From contig NZ_VWSG01000004.1 in NCBI RefSeq assembly GCF_008629655.1, positions 203,472-267,471 of the forward strand: DNA of 64,000 nt, written 5' to 3'. The notes under the pieces were generated by a model that searched no databases, was not told the origin of the DNA, and was given only the letters and a program-made list of their open reading frames with translations. This document shows positions 18,200 to 27,263 of the stretch, piece by piece (position 1 is the first letter of the stretch; the number at the start of each line of letters is the position of its first letter). Source of the stretch: Paenimyroides baculatum (GTDB taxonomy: Bacteria; Bacteroidota; Bacteroidia; Flavobacteriales; Flavobacteriaceae). A program made the translations under genes and the position numbers.

Positions 18200-18376
18200 A
18201 TGGTTTCCAAACGTGAAGCAAAACTGGAAATTAGACGTGTGTCTACAAATGGTTTTGCAGTCTTGAAAAAAAAAGAAGTTAAATTTATTGGATTCCAAAA
18301 AGGAAATCCGCAATTTTGTTTCGGAAAAAATCAACTTCTTTGTTCTGGTTTCAGGACTAAGATATCAAAGAAATAA
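18200..18376 (+). CDS. possible 58-aa basic ORF, divergent from the 57-aa gene
   Basis: Open from ATG 18200 to TAA 18374-18376, in the gap between the two 57-aa genes and pointing away from the first. The product is basic (MVSKREAKLEIRRVSTNGF at its start) with two cysteines in the C-terminal third. No ribosome binding site or homologue is recognised. An AAAGAAGTT/AACTTCTTT dyad lies inside, so the region could instead be regulatory. Confidence 0.25.
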   Translation: MVSKREAKLEIRRVSTNGFAVLKKKEVKFIGFQKGNPQFCFGKNQLLCSGFRTKISKK

Positions 18377-18552
18377 CTCAGGTTTATTTTGCAGATAAAT
18401 CTGGGTTTATTTTTTAATCTCTTCTCTGTTATAACTAACTTTTCATATTTTATAATTCTTTAATGTACTATTTTTCTTAAAACTTTGTCGTAAGTTATAA
18501 TAGCATACAGCATTAACAAGATGCTGTATGCTATAAATATTTAGAAAAAAAC

Positions 18553-18726
18553 TTATTTTTCTTTCCTTACACCTTTGAAAGGAGTGCCATCTTGCTTAAC
18601 ATCCATAAATCGTCCAGTATTAGTATCGCGCTTAACGTACTGCTCTGTTTTAGGATTATAAGTCTGACTTCTTTCGCGTACAGCGCCATGACGGCGTCCG
18701 TCTCCTGCCTTACCATTTGTGGCCAT
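18553..18726 (-). CDS. 57-aa basic protein, paralogue 2
   Basis: Start set at ATG 18726 (MATNGKAGDGRRHG). It is the same length as the 17999-18172 protein and about 75 percent identical by eye; differences are mostly conservative (Lys/Arg, Asn/Asp, Trp/Tyr). It stands alone with about 190 bp upstream and its own leader. The pair probably arose by tandem duplication. Function is unknown; the charge and size would suit a nucleic-acid-binding or chaperone-like accessory protein, but this is a guess. Confidence 0.75.
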   Translation of the reverse strand: MATNGKAGDGRRHGAVRERSQTYNPKTEQYVKRDTNTGRFMDVKQDGTPFKGVRKEK

Positions 18727-18816
18727 AGCTATCAGATTTAAAACAACCAAATATTTTAATACTGAGGCATTTGGTTAAATACCCAAGGAATAATTAGGCA
18801 ATAAAGAGAATTTTAT

Positions 18817-18898
18817 TACTTTTGCAGAAGAAATAATAGCGACTAAACTTAATTTCTACTGACCGAAGCTTAATTCCATTTCGCTTCGGTTATTTTTA
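18817..18898 (+). ncRNA. possible small RNA: promoter-like box plus terminator
   Basis: TACTTTTG (18817-18824) matches the Bacteroidota -7 box TAnnTTTG on the plus strand. About 38 nt later a hairpin ACCGAAGC (18862-18869) with GCTTCGGT (18883-18890) is followed by TATTTTTAG, a terminator in the plus direction. No open frame lies between. No good -33 TTG was found at the expected distance, which weakens the call. Confidence 0.3.
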
Positions 18899-18914
18899 GT
18901 AATAGTTAATTTTT

Positions 18915-19355
18915 CTAAATTTGATTTTCTTTAGTTTCCATCATTAGCAAAATTCTATTAATATAATCTATTTGTGATTGCTGCATATTTGAACATTTGA
19001 ACATTTCCTCATAATTATATACTACAACTCCATTCTCTTCAGCTATTCTCTTCGTTATCCTACATTTTGTGACTAATGGAAAATTGCTATCTTTCGCAAA
19101 AAAAATTGATGACATACCAGGTAACGCAATCGGAATTTTTTCAGTTTCTAAACCTTGGTAAAATTTATAAAAATCATTTCCTAATTCAAACAATATAATT
19201 TTCTGATCTTGGAATAAGTTACTTAATGTTTGTCGTTCAACACCGGTCAAATAATTATTTGTCATGTATAGATTAGAGAAATAATATTCCCCATTTTTTA
19301 ACATGTTCAAAATTCTTAAACAGTTCAATAGTTCTACATCTGTTGTTACCATCAT
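18915..19355 (-). CDS. PIN-like small protein coupled to the XRE-ImmA/IrrE gene
   Basis: A 146-aa protein beginning immediately after the stop codon of the XRE-ImmA/IrrE gene, so translation is coupled. Residues about 78-115 (GMSSIFFAKDSNFPLVT, then RIAEENGVVVYNYEEM) have the rhythm of the second half of a PIN nuclease domain. However, the usual acidic residues are replaced (Ser-Ser where Glu/Asp is expected, and Thr-Lys-Cys in place of Thr-Asp-Asp), so a nuclease of this kind would be inactive or divergent. PIN-like partners of XRE-COG2856 proteins have been proposed as toxin-antitoxin-like pairs. The fold call is tentative. Confidence 0.45.
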   Translation of the reverse strand: MMVTTDVELLNCLRILNMLKNGEYYFSNLYMTNNYLTGVERQTLSNLFQDQKIILFELGNDFYKFYQGLETEKIPIALPGMSSIFFAKDSNFPLVTKCRITKRIAEENGVVVYNYEEMFKCSNMQQSQIDYINRILLMMETKENQI

Positions 19356-20420
19356 CTAAAATAAAAACTCTTGATTAATAGCGTTGCTGCTTAAGTTTGA
19401 CATCGGAATACCAGACAAATCACTAGCCAAATCTTTAGTTATCAATTCTTCCCTGAGTCCTTTTGCTAATAAATAATTAAACCGACTTACATTTTCACGT
19501 CCTGCATATTCACTTTCCTTGTCCGTCCACTCCCTATAAATTTCCTTCCACTGCTTATATTTTTCCCAAGATATTAATCTAATATTAACCATCCGAACTA
19601 GAATTGCCAAGATTGAAATCCCAAATTTGCTCTTAATCCTTTTAAGCTCTTCCAAACTTATACTAATAGTTGAATTAATATACCCCTTAAGAATTTCCTC
19701 AGGTAAAAGCATTGCTCCAGCAAACTGATCACAATATCTCTCTATTTTTTCTTTATCCTCATTTTCACTAAACAAAAGTAACAAATGAGCAAGTTCGTGA
19801 AGAATTGTAAATCGTCTCCTTGAGACATCAGTATTTCGTGTATTAATTACGATAATTGGAGTACTCTTAACCCAACAGGAGAATCCAACAAAATTATCAT
19901 CTTCATTTACTTCAAATATCTTGACCCCTAAATCCTCTAAAAAGATAATAAGATTATATATTGGTGTATCTTCAAATTTCCATCGTTTCCTTAATATTTT
20001 AGCGGCTTCCTCTACATTTTCGTTTGAAACGACTACTGAAAAATTCTTCAACGGATTTGAAAACGTTATAGACTCTCCCAAAATTTTTTCTAATTTGGAA
20101 TAACTAGAATATTTCTTATAAAGAGTCCCAAGCATTTTTTTTGTAAAATACTCTACTTGTACGTCTAGTTTAACGGCCTCTCGAAATTCAATATTTTTAA
20201 TATTAAATTCGGTAGATTTATAATCTACTGGTTGTAGTATTTCTGAAATATCCATTCCCAGCCCAACTGCCAGTTGCGCCATTTGAGAAGATTTAATTTC
20301 TCTTTGACCTTCTTCAAATTTCTGAATATAAGATTTTGAAAAGTTTGCTCTTAGAGCTAAATCATCCTGAGATAATCCCCTCTGTACTCGCAGCTCTTTG
20401 ATTCTTTGTCCAATATCCAT
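19356..20420 (-). CDS. XRE family HTH protein with ImmA/IrrE metallopeptidase domain
   Basis: Start set at ATG 20420 (MDIGQRIKELRVQRGLSQDD), 354 aa; a longer frame upstream reads through A-tracts of the promoter. Residues 1-65 form an XRE helix-turn-helix (LSQDDLALRANFSKSYIQKF). The C-terminal part carries the zinc-peptidase motif HELAH (His208 to His212), with CDQFAGAMLLPEE downstream, typical of COG2856 (ImmA/IrrE). ImmA of ICEBs1 cleaves its phage-like repressor to trigger mobile-element induction, and IrrE/DdrO controls DNA-damage genes. Here the HTH and peptidase are fused. A matching promoter and a palindromic operator precede it, suggesting self-control. Confidence 0.88.
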   Translation of the reverse strand: MDIGQRIKELRVQRGLSQDDLALRANFSKSYIQKFEEGQREIKSSQMAQLAVGLGMDISEILQPVDYKSTEFNIKNIEFREAVKLDVQVEYFTKKMLGTLYKKYSSYSKLEKILGESITFSNPLKNFSVVVSNENVEEAAKILRKRWKFEDTPIYNLIIFLEDLGVKIFEVNEDDNFVGFSCWVKSTPIIVINTRNTDVSRRRFTILHELAHLLLLFSENEDKEKIERYCDQFAGAMLLPEEILKGYINSTISISLEELKRIKSKFGISILAILVRMVNIRLISWEKYKQWKEIYREWTDKESEYAGRENVSRFNYLLAKGLREELITKDLASDLSGIPMSNLSSNAINQEFLF

Positions 20421-20435
20421 TTTAGTTATTTTTTT

Positions 20436-20443
20436 CAAAGATA
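20436..20443 (-). promoter_or_regulatory. Bacteroidota -7 box for the XRE-ImmA/IrrE gene
   Basis: On the minus strand the sequence reads TATCTTTG, an exact match to TAnnTTTG, 15 bp before the ATG at 20420. Several TTTG tracts lie about 20-25 bp further upstream and could serve as -33 element. The spacing implies a very short or leaderless transcript. Confidence 0.55.
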
Positions 20444-20471
20444 CATAAAAACACACAAAAAAACACAAAAA

Positions 20472-20495
20472 ACACAAAATTTATAAATTTTGTGT
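20472..20495. promoter_or_regulatory. 24-bp perfect palindrome, likely HTH operator
   Basis: ACACAAAATTT, a central AT, then AAATTTTGTGT: a perfect dyad about 52 bp upstream of the regulator start, next to further CACAAA repeats on one side. Its place just upstream of the -7 box fits binding by the XRE domain of the same gene. Confidence 0.6.
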
Positions 20496-20707
20496 GTTGA
20501 ATTGTTTTTCTATTTAAAAATATTACTTGTTTTTAATTTAAAATTAAATCAAGAGAATATAGAAACAGTATTATAGAAGTCCATACAATCATACACCTTG
20601 AGACTGAGAAAGCACTGACAGAATTTAATTAAAGTTTACCAATTAAATTCCATTTATACAAACAAAAAGTCTTTATCACAATAAGGATATCTAAATTAAA
20701 ACTTGAT

Positions 20708-22222
20708 TTATTTAGATGACCTGTAACTCTGATAAGAATACTTGAGTAAATGGTTTAAATTAAACCTTAAACCTCCATCCCTTTGAGGATTAAAATCACC
20801 AATTCCTAAAAGACTAATTCTAGAATAATGTACATAATTTGATCTACCTAAAGTATATCTAACAGATAAGTCCAATTCTTTTAGATATAAATAATCGCTC
20901 TCTTCATCGTCTTTATCAATACCGACGAATAAATGAAATAAAGCATCTTGAAAGTCATTTATTTCATCAATACTTAAATAATACTCATATATATTTGTAT
21001 ATCTATTAAATTGCTTATATGCAGCACCTTGTAAATTTAATTTGTCTAAAAAATTATTTTTAGACAAATCCGTTTTAAGTATAGCATCAAGAATTTGAAA
21101 CAAAACCAAAACAGGAATAATTTTACGCTTTTTAGTTTTCTTATAATCTATTTCTATAAAAGACAAGGTGTTTAAACTGCGCAGATTAACTATTTCGTAG
21201 TGAATTAGAATTTTTATTAAAGCAATAACAGAATTTTTAAAAAGGGTGGCTTTTGTAAATTCCGAATCACAATTTTTCACTTTTATATTGCTGACAAAAC
21301 CTTCGATGTAGTTAGACAATTCTTCACTTTTATCAAATTTAAAAGGTTCAATAGAATAAAACTTATCAATGTAACCACCAAAATCTACATCTTTACCATA
21401 TTTATGGTAATATATCTTTTGAATATTATCTAAATCACATACAAATATTACTTTATCGAAACCGAATTTATTCTCATCGGTCACAAAATTTGTATGTGCT
21501 GAAAAAATATTAAAAAGGCGGAATATATGGTCTGGATCCAAACGATCCAGATCATCAATAACTAAAATTGTTTTATTTTCTCTCTGTGCAGTGTTCAGGG
21601 ATTTCTCTTCATCTTCTTCAGAAAAAACCTCACTACCTTTTAGACGATCTACTATGTCATAAATAAATTGTGAGGTTGCATCCATTTCATGAATACCACC
21701 TTTTATATTTTTAAAGGATTCCAGGAATTCCAAAACATCATCTGCTTCGTTGATATTAATTTCTTTAGTGTAAGCTTTAAAATCGCCCACTATAGATTTT
21801 AGCTGATTTAAAAACGTAGCGACTGGTTTACCTATTTTTTCATGTAACGAAATTATATTTAATAGTATTGGAGCAAAGTCCACCCTGTTTTGCATAAACA
21901 TTGCTGCACGAAGCCAAAAATCAAAGTCTGTCTTTTCCAGACTGATCTCATTTTGAAATTTAGACATTAGTTCGAAAAGAACATCGAACTTAACAAGCTC
22001 AAAAATATCTTCATTAGATGCAACCGCATAATTAACAGGATATAGTTTTATAAATCTGTAATTATGGTTATACTTTTCTGCAAATTCCTGAATAAATGTA
22101 GATTTACCTGAGCCAAAAGGAGCAGTAAATAAAATTCTGTTATTTGAATCTAGATTTAAATGGCGTTTAAAATCTTGTAAAATAAGATTGTTAGGAATAA
22201 TATTTGTGTTGTTTTTAATCAT
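20708..22222 (-). CDS. KAP family P-loop NTPase
   Basis: A 504-aa protein. Walker A is APFGSGKST (34-42), and Walker B is ILVIDDLDRLDP near residue 222, with the DDLDR signature of KAP NTPases. KAP domains are STAND-like NTPases and are frequent in phage-defence and signalling proteins. Many KAP proteins carry two membrane segments inserted in the domain; none is evident here, so this one is probably cytosolic. The C-terminal part (about 330-504) is helical with no recognised domain. It lies 18 bp downstream of the sacsin-like gene, so the two form an operon and likely one system. Confidence 0.85.
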   Translation of the reverse strand: MIKNNTNIIPNNLILQDFKRHLNLDSNNRILFTAPFGSGKSTFIQEFAEKYNHNYRFIKLYPVNYAVASNEDIFELVKFDVLFELMSKFQNEISLEKTDFDFWLRAAMFMQNRVDFAPILLNIISLHEKIGKPVATFLNQLKSIVGDFKAYTKEININEADDVLEFLESFKNIKGGIHEMDATSQFIYDIVDRLKGSEVFSEEDEEKSLNTAQRENKTILVIDDLDRLDPDHIFRLFNIFSAHTNFVTDENKFGFDKVIFVCDLDNIQKIYYHKYGKDVDFGGYIDKFYSIEPFKFDKSEELSNYIEGFVSNIKVKNCDSEFTKATLFKNSVIALIKILIHYEIVNLRSLNTLSFIEIDYKKTKKRKIIPVLVLFQILDAILKTDLSKNNFLDKLNLQGAAYKQFNRYTNIYEYYLSIDEINDFQDALFHLFVGIDKDDEESDYLYLKELDLSVRYTLGRSNYVHYSRISLLGIGDFNPQRDGGLRFNLNHLLKYSYQSYRSSK

Positions 22223-22240
22223 GTTTTTTATGTAATAATT

Positions 22241-25200
22241 TTATTCAGTTAATTTTAATTGTACAACATATTCTGTTGCATTAAGAATAGGATTTACACA
22301 GAAGAATTTTTCTAAAATTTTAAATTCATTGTTGATATATACCCATATTTCGTAATTGTCTTTGTTTTCTTCTCCAAATAGTTTCTCGGATGCAGAAACG
22401 TAAAAGTTTCCATTTGATGAGCTTTTTACATCAACATATACCCATGATTTTCCTTGGTCTTTAGAGTATGAAATATCGTAATGTAAAGCTTCATTTTCTT
22501 TGGATTTGTAATGTACAAATTGCTCAGTGTATTTTTCAACTAATTCTTGATAAGCTATATCTTCTGCTTTGTTTCCTTTACGTTTTAAATAATTTTGATC
22601 ACGTGATTGCCCTTTGTACAATCCTTTTGCAATAGAGGTTTTAGTAACAGTTTGTGTCGAGTATGCTTTACTATCTAATACGGTAGTTTTAGTTCGTGTT
22701 AAGGTATCTGCATTATCATTATTATCTACACTTTGATACGCTTCATCCTCTTCTACAATTTCTGAATTATCCTCTAATTCCAATCTAAGTAAATCAATTT
22801 CACCAAAGACTAATAAACTTTGCCATTCTGTATTTTGGCGAATTAGAAAAAGCTCATCTTCCGTAAATGCTTTACTGAATTCTGTTTCTAGTTGATTTAA
22901 ATTGAAATGACTTGTATTTGTATCAAAATCAAATTCGTCAAACTCTTTTTTAAAGAAATCTACAACTATATCTTTAGGGTTATTGATGAACGCTTCTGAA
23001 TACTCGTTAGCAAAAGCTTTTATTTCTTCAATTGCTAAATTGTATAAGTTGAAGTACTTATATAATTTACGTTTTTCATCTATCCCTTTTGTTTGTAAAC
23101 CTTTGTACAGTATTTGTTTTATTTCATTATTGAAATTATGGTATTCAACTACAAATTTTAGTTTGTTGTAATTTGTTAAATCAATACGTTCAGTTACTAA
23201 ATCATTAAAATCTGATATGTAGATATTTAACGCATCAAATATCTCTTTGAATTGATTGAAATTCTTTTCGTTATTGTAATTTATGTAATCTAAGTCGAAT
23301 ACATATTCTCCAAAATTTTGTTCTTTGAACTTATCAATTTTCTCATCAGTAGCATCTTCTGGATTATCAATTAGCTTAAAAATAATTGTCCAAAAATATT
23401 TCTTCGATGATATTTGACCTAGGTGAACTTTGGCTTCTTCTAAAGCATTATTACCTAAGGCTTTTTCTAAATTGTAATTTATTGTAGCAGTAGAGTCTTT
23501 AATTAAAGACTCAAAAATGTGTTTTTCATTTTTAGTAGAAAATACACTGGTTAATACTTCTGAAAATATATCGATAAATGCCGGGTTGCACCTCAGCTTT
23601 TGTAATGTACTTTCATGATTTACTTTAATAAAGTATGTTTTGCTGTTTTTATTATAAGCGTAGGCATTATCTTCTAAATTGAATATATCATCCTCTAATT
23701 GACACACTAAATCCTGACAAATCTCAAACCTAAAAGCATTTAATAATTGTACGTTAGATTGGATTGATGCATCTGTTTCTACTTCCTCTAAGCGATATGC
23801 TAAAATGTATGGTTTTAACGATTTGAAAAAATCATGAAATTCTTCATTTAAATTTTGAAATTCTTTATATGATTTAATATTAATCACTAAATCATCTAGA
23901 TCGTTAATTTTAAATCTTTTAATTGCTTCTTTAGCGCCAGCACGTAAAGGAAAATTTAACAAAGGGAATTGCTTAGCAAAACGCTTTGGTAATAAATTAT
24001 TGTCACTAAAGTACACCTCATTTTGTTGTTTCAGAACTAAGTCTTCTCCATTATTGGCAAACAATTTAAAAGGAGCGTCCAATACAATATCCCTTTTAGA
24101 AAGAATTTTTACGATTTGTTTGTAAAACGATTGCGAACTTTTACCGTCTTGAAATTTGTTATTGAATTTTTCGAATGATGCATTTAATAACTCTAGTGGT
24201 GCGTCTTCAAAATTCTCAATAGCTCCAAGATCTATTAAAATATTTTTAACTACTGAAGGACCAATATTTAGCTTTTTAAATAACTCATGGTTGTAATCAA
24301 GTTCGAAATCATTAACCCAAGAGAACTTATCTTCTATGATGAAGTTTTCAAAGTTAAACACCTTGTTGATTTGAAATTTTATGTAAGAAGGATTATTACT
24401 TACTTCTTTCCAGCTTCTGTAATAAAATTCAAATGTATCTGAATTTTTTCTATCATTAATTTGATTTGACATAAAGTTATCTAATTGGCAAAAGCAAATA
24501 AGTTGATAGATATTTATTTTTTTTAGTAAAGTAGAATCTATACTAAAATAATTGATTTCATAACTAGTAAAGTCTTCTCTATTACCGACTATTTTCCTTA
24601 CATACTTTACATACGGATTACCATTAAATTGATTTCCATAAGTACTGCTATCCTGAAACTTTCCTTTACTATAAATCAAAAACTTGTTGATACCCAACCA
24701 TATTAAAAACTCTTCAACCTTTTGGAGTCCTAATTGAAAATCATTATCTATCGACTTGTAAATATCGGAAATGTAATCTTCATTCGTATAGATATCTTGG
24801 AATATAGTTTGGTTTAATCTACCCGATTCACCGTAATTTACAGACAGAAATAAATTTGTAATTGGTTTAAATTCATTTGACTTGGTTAATACAATCAATT
24901 TATTTAAATCACGATTAACTCCTTTATTTTCCAACTGCTGATAATTTTGATATAATGCAGATATGGCTTCTTTTGTAACTTCAGTTTTTTCAGTTATTGA
25001 TAAACTTGATAGACTAGCTAGTTCATTAGTTTTTGAAATAATACGATTCATTAAGGGTACTATGTCGTACTCGTAGATATTGCAATAATCTTTAAAAGTA
25101 TCGTAAAAAAAACGAGTATTAGATTTAAGATTTGTCTTATTATTTCTATTGTTAAAGTCTCTATAGAATTGATTATTAACAGATTTTATTTTTGAAAATT

Positions 25201-26761
25201 CCGGAACAATTAATTTATTATCTTTTGACGGAATTGTATAGATATTATCCGTACTATTTACTATATTTTCATTTTCATCAATTAATATATTAAACTTAAA
25301 TTCTTTTTTAACCTTGTTGTATTCTTTTAGATTTTTTAAAACTATCTCAATAAAAGTTATTCTATCATTTAAGGACAATTGTGCTGAAGAAATAATGTTT
25401 ACATACTCTTCTAAATCATTTAGTAACAAAAGACTTCTATCTACATTTTTTTTCAATAAAATATCTTCTATTTCTATACTATCTATAGGGATTAAATGAT
25501 AAGGCATCTCATCTATTAATTCATATTTTAGGAGAAACTTAGATAATAAGTCATCTACATATAGAATTTCCTTTTTAGTTTTGTATGTATTGTCAATACA
25601 TGGAAATATTGGCTCATTTTCTAAAGCTTCGTCTATTAACTCATAATATCCGTATTTATCCAAAACATCCGCTCTATGTTTATAGTTTAAAATTTTCAAT
25701 GCATTGTAATTCACTTCATTTTTACTATGAAGTTTTGCTACTTGAATGGTAAACTCAACTATTTTCTTTAATAAGAATTTGTTCTTTTCTGATTTAACTA
25801 TTTGATTTCTTGTTGAATCTAATTCGAACGTAGCATGTAAGATATATTCTTGATCGAATTTTATATTTGTAGGGAAAAATGAGAACAAATATGGATTTGG
25901 CTTTATGAAATTATCTGCAATTGCAATCTTTATTTGAAAGTTTGTTTCTTTGTCCTCATCATTCTCTACACATTCGTTATCAATTTCACCTTCTAAAGCG
26001 TACACTTTCCAATTAACATCGTTTATCTTTTTACTGGTTACAATAATATTCTCAACCTCTATCGATTCCTCTGCTTTTTTGATATACTCCTTTACATTAC
26101 TATCTATTATAATCGTTATTTTTTGAATTGAATTTAAGAATAATAAAGAGTCTGTATCAATAACATTTAGTTGATCTAAAATTTTTTCTTCTTCAGTTTT
26201 CTTGTATTTAATTTGAATCTTAGTCGCGTAATCGTGTGAACCATATTTTTCAATATGAGGCATAGCTAATAATGCAACAGGTGTTTGATTATCGCCTTTA
26301 TTGAATTCTTTTTTGATTTTATTTCCATCTTCTTCATTAAAGTTATTCTCAAAGAAATCTTTGATTAATTTATTAGAATAAGTTAATGAAATATTGTTAC
26401 TAATAATCTGTAACTCATTAGACCAATTGATTATCGATCTGAATCCAAGACCTTTATTTCCAATATATTTTTGCTTATCAACTTTAGAAGATAAATTAGC
26501 GATAAATAAGGAGCGATAGCCTTCTAAAGAAAAAGGAATACCATCATTCTCAATTGAAAAAATATTATTAATAGTGTCTAAAAAAATCTTAACATCTGTT
26601 GCAGATTGATCATCACAATTTTGTAATAACTCTAAAATCTGCCTACCGTTATACCCTTTAATCGTCTCTAATTCTCGTTGATACTCAGCAACCATTTCAG
26701 GATAATCGTCTACGTATTTTTTTATTTTATTTTCTTTATAAGTTTTTATTTGGTTAATCAT
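22241..26761 (-). CDS. sacsin-like GHKL ATPase with C-terminal NOV/DUF3883 nuclease-like domain
   Basis: A 1506-aa protein. Its N-terminus is an HSP90-like (GHKL) ATPase of the sacsin/NOV type: N-box ELLQNCDD (44-51), G1 box ENDGIPF (71-77) and G2 box GNKGLGFRS (101-109). The middle 1200 residues are long, mostly helical and unassigned. The C-terminus (about 1390-1506) is a NOV (DUF3883) domain: NKAEDIAYQELV, then HYDISYS, then VYVDVKSSS, with Asp1444-x-Lys1446 giving a PD-(D/E)xK-like nuclease signature. Proteins of this build are predicted to be conflict-system sensors with a nuclease output. It is first in an operon with a KAP NTPase. It is not a defence system I can name. Confidence 0.85.
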   Translation of the reverse strand: MINQIKTYKENKIKKYVDDYPEMVAEYQRELETIKGYNGRQILELLQNCDDQSATDVKIFLDTINNIFSIENDGIPFSLEGYRSLFIANLSSKVDKQKYIGNKGLGFRSIINWSNELQIISNNISLTYSNKLIKDFFENNFNEEDGNKIKKEFNKGDNQTPVALLAMPHIEKYGSHDYATKIQIKYKKTEEEKILDQLNVIDTDSLLFLNSIQKITIIIDSNVKEYIKKAEESIEVENIIVTSKKINDVNWKVYALEGEIDNECVENDEDKETNFQIKIAIADNFIKPNPYLFSFFPTNIKFDQEYILHATFELDSTRNQIVKSEKNKFLLKKIVEFTIQVAKLHSKNEVNYNALKILNYKHRADVLDKYGYYELIDEALENEPIFPCIDNTYKTKKEILYVDDLLSKFLLKYELIDEMPYHLIPIDSIEIEDILLKKNVDRSLLLLNDLEEYVNIISSAQLSLNDRITFIEIVLKNLKEYNKVKKEFKFNILIDENENIVNSTDNIYTIPSKDNKLIVPEFSKIKSVNNQFYRDFNNRNNKTNLKSNTRFFYDTFKDYCNIYEYDIVPLMNRIISKTNELASLSSLSITEKTEVTKEAISALYQNYQQLENKGVNRDLNKLIVLTKSNEFKPITNLFLSVNYGESGRLNQTIFQDIYTNEDYISDIYKSIDNDFQLGLQKVEEFLIWLGINKFLIYSKGKFQDSSTYGNQFNGNPYVKYVRKIVGNREDFTSYEINYFSIDSTLLKKINIYQLICFCQLDNFMSNQINDRKNSDTFEFYYRSWKEVSNNPSYIKFQINKVFNFENFIIEDKFSWVNDFELDYNHELFKKLNIGPSVVKNILIDLGAIENFEDAPLELLNASFEKFNNKFQDGKSSQSFYKQIVKILSKRDIVLDAPFKLFANNGEDLVLKQQNEVYFSDNNLLPKRFAKQFPLLNFPLRAGAKEAIKRFKINDLDDLVINIKSYKEFQNLNEEFHDFFKSLKPYILAYRLEEVETDASIQSNVQLLNAFRFEICQDLVCQLEDDIFNLEDNAYAYNKNSKTYFIKVNHESTLQKLRCNPAFIDIFSEVLTSVFSTKNEKHIFESLIKDSTATINYNLEKALGNNALEEAKVHLGQISSKKYFWTIIFKLIDNPEDATDEKIDKFKEQNFGEYVFDLDYINYNNEKNFNQFKEIFDALNIYISDFNDLVTERIDLTNYNKLKFVVEYHNFNNEIKQILYKGLQTKGIDEKRKLYKYFNLYNLAIEEIKAFANEYSEAFINNPKDIVVDFFKKEFDEFDFDTNTSHFNLNQLETEFSKAFTEDELFLIRQNTEWQSLLVFGEIDLLRLELEDNSEIVEEDEAYQSVDNNDNADTLTRTKTTVLDSKAYSTQTVTKTSIAKGLYKGQSRDQNYLKRKGNKAEDIAYQELVEKYTEQFVHYKSKENEALHYDISYSKDQGKSWVYVDVKSSSNGNFYVSASEKLFGEENKDNYEIWVYINNEFKILEKFFCVNPILNATEYVVQLKLTE

Positions 26762-27263
26762 ATAATGCTTATTAAATTATAATAGTTAGTATAGATTTAT
26801 TGCTACTGCATAAAATATTATTTATAAGTATAGTAGCAGAAAGGTAATTTAAAGACGTTTCTTATTTCTATTTGTCAGTATCAGTTCAATTTTCATTTGT
26901 CCGATCACTTCGACGATAAGACCTCCCAACTCAGGAAAGATCAATTTTAGTAGTATTCATAAGTTTGTGTTTTTAATGTTTTATTTACTAAAGTTTTATG
27001 TTAATTCACCTATAAAACCTAACATATTATTGTGCTAATATAATAAAATGTTAAATAAACCAACATAAATATGTTACAATTTTCATTGGTAACGGCAAGT
27101 GTGTTTGATACGTCTTGGATCAAGATTAAACATGATTCGTAAATCATTCCATCATCATACTATCATCCGCATTTGATCAAATTAAATGATCTGCACTATT
27201 GAATACTTCAACCCAAAGCGGAAATAATTCCTTTACTAAGATTCATCAATAGAAATAAACCAA
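26762..27263. other. 502-bp upstream region of the sacsin-like operon
   Basis: Gene-free. It includes a dyad TGCTACT (26801-26807) with AGTAGCA (26832-26838), 40-77 bp before the start of the 1506-aa gene, which could be an operator or leader hairpin. An AT-rich dyad lies around 27018-27053 (TAACAT with ATGTTA). No clear TAnnTTTG promoter was seen. Confidence 0.5.

Noticed and set aside
20421..20477. N-terminal extension of the XRE-ImmA/IrrE protein
   Set aside because: It consists of translated A-tract promoter DNA including the -7 box; ATG 20420 directly precedes the HTH domain.
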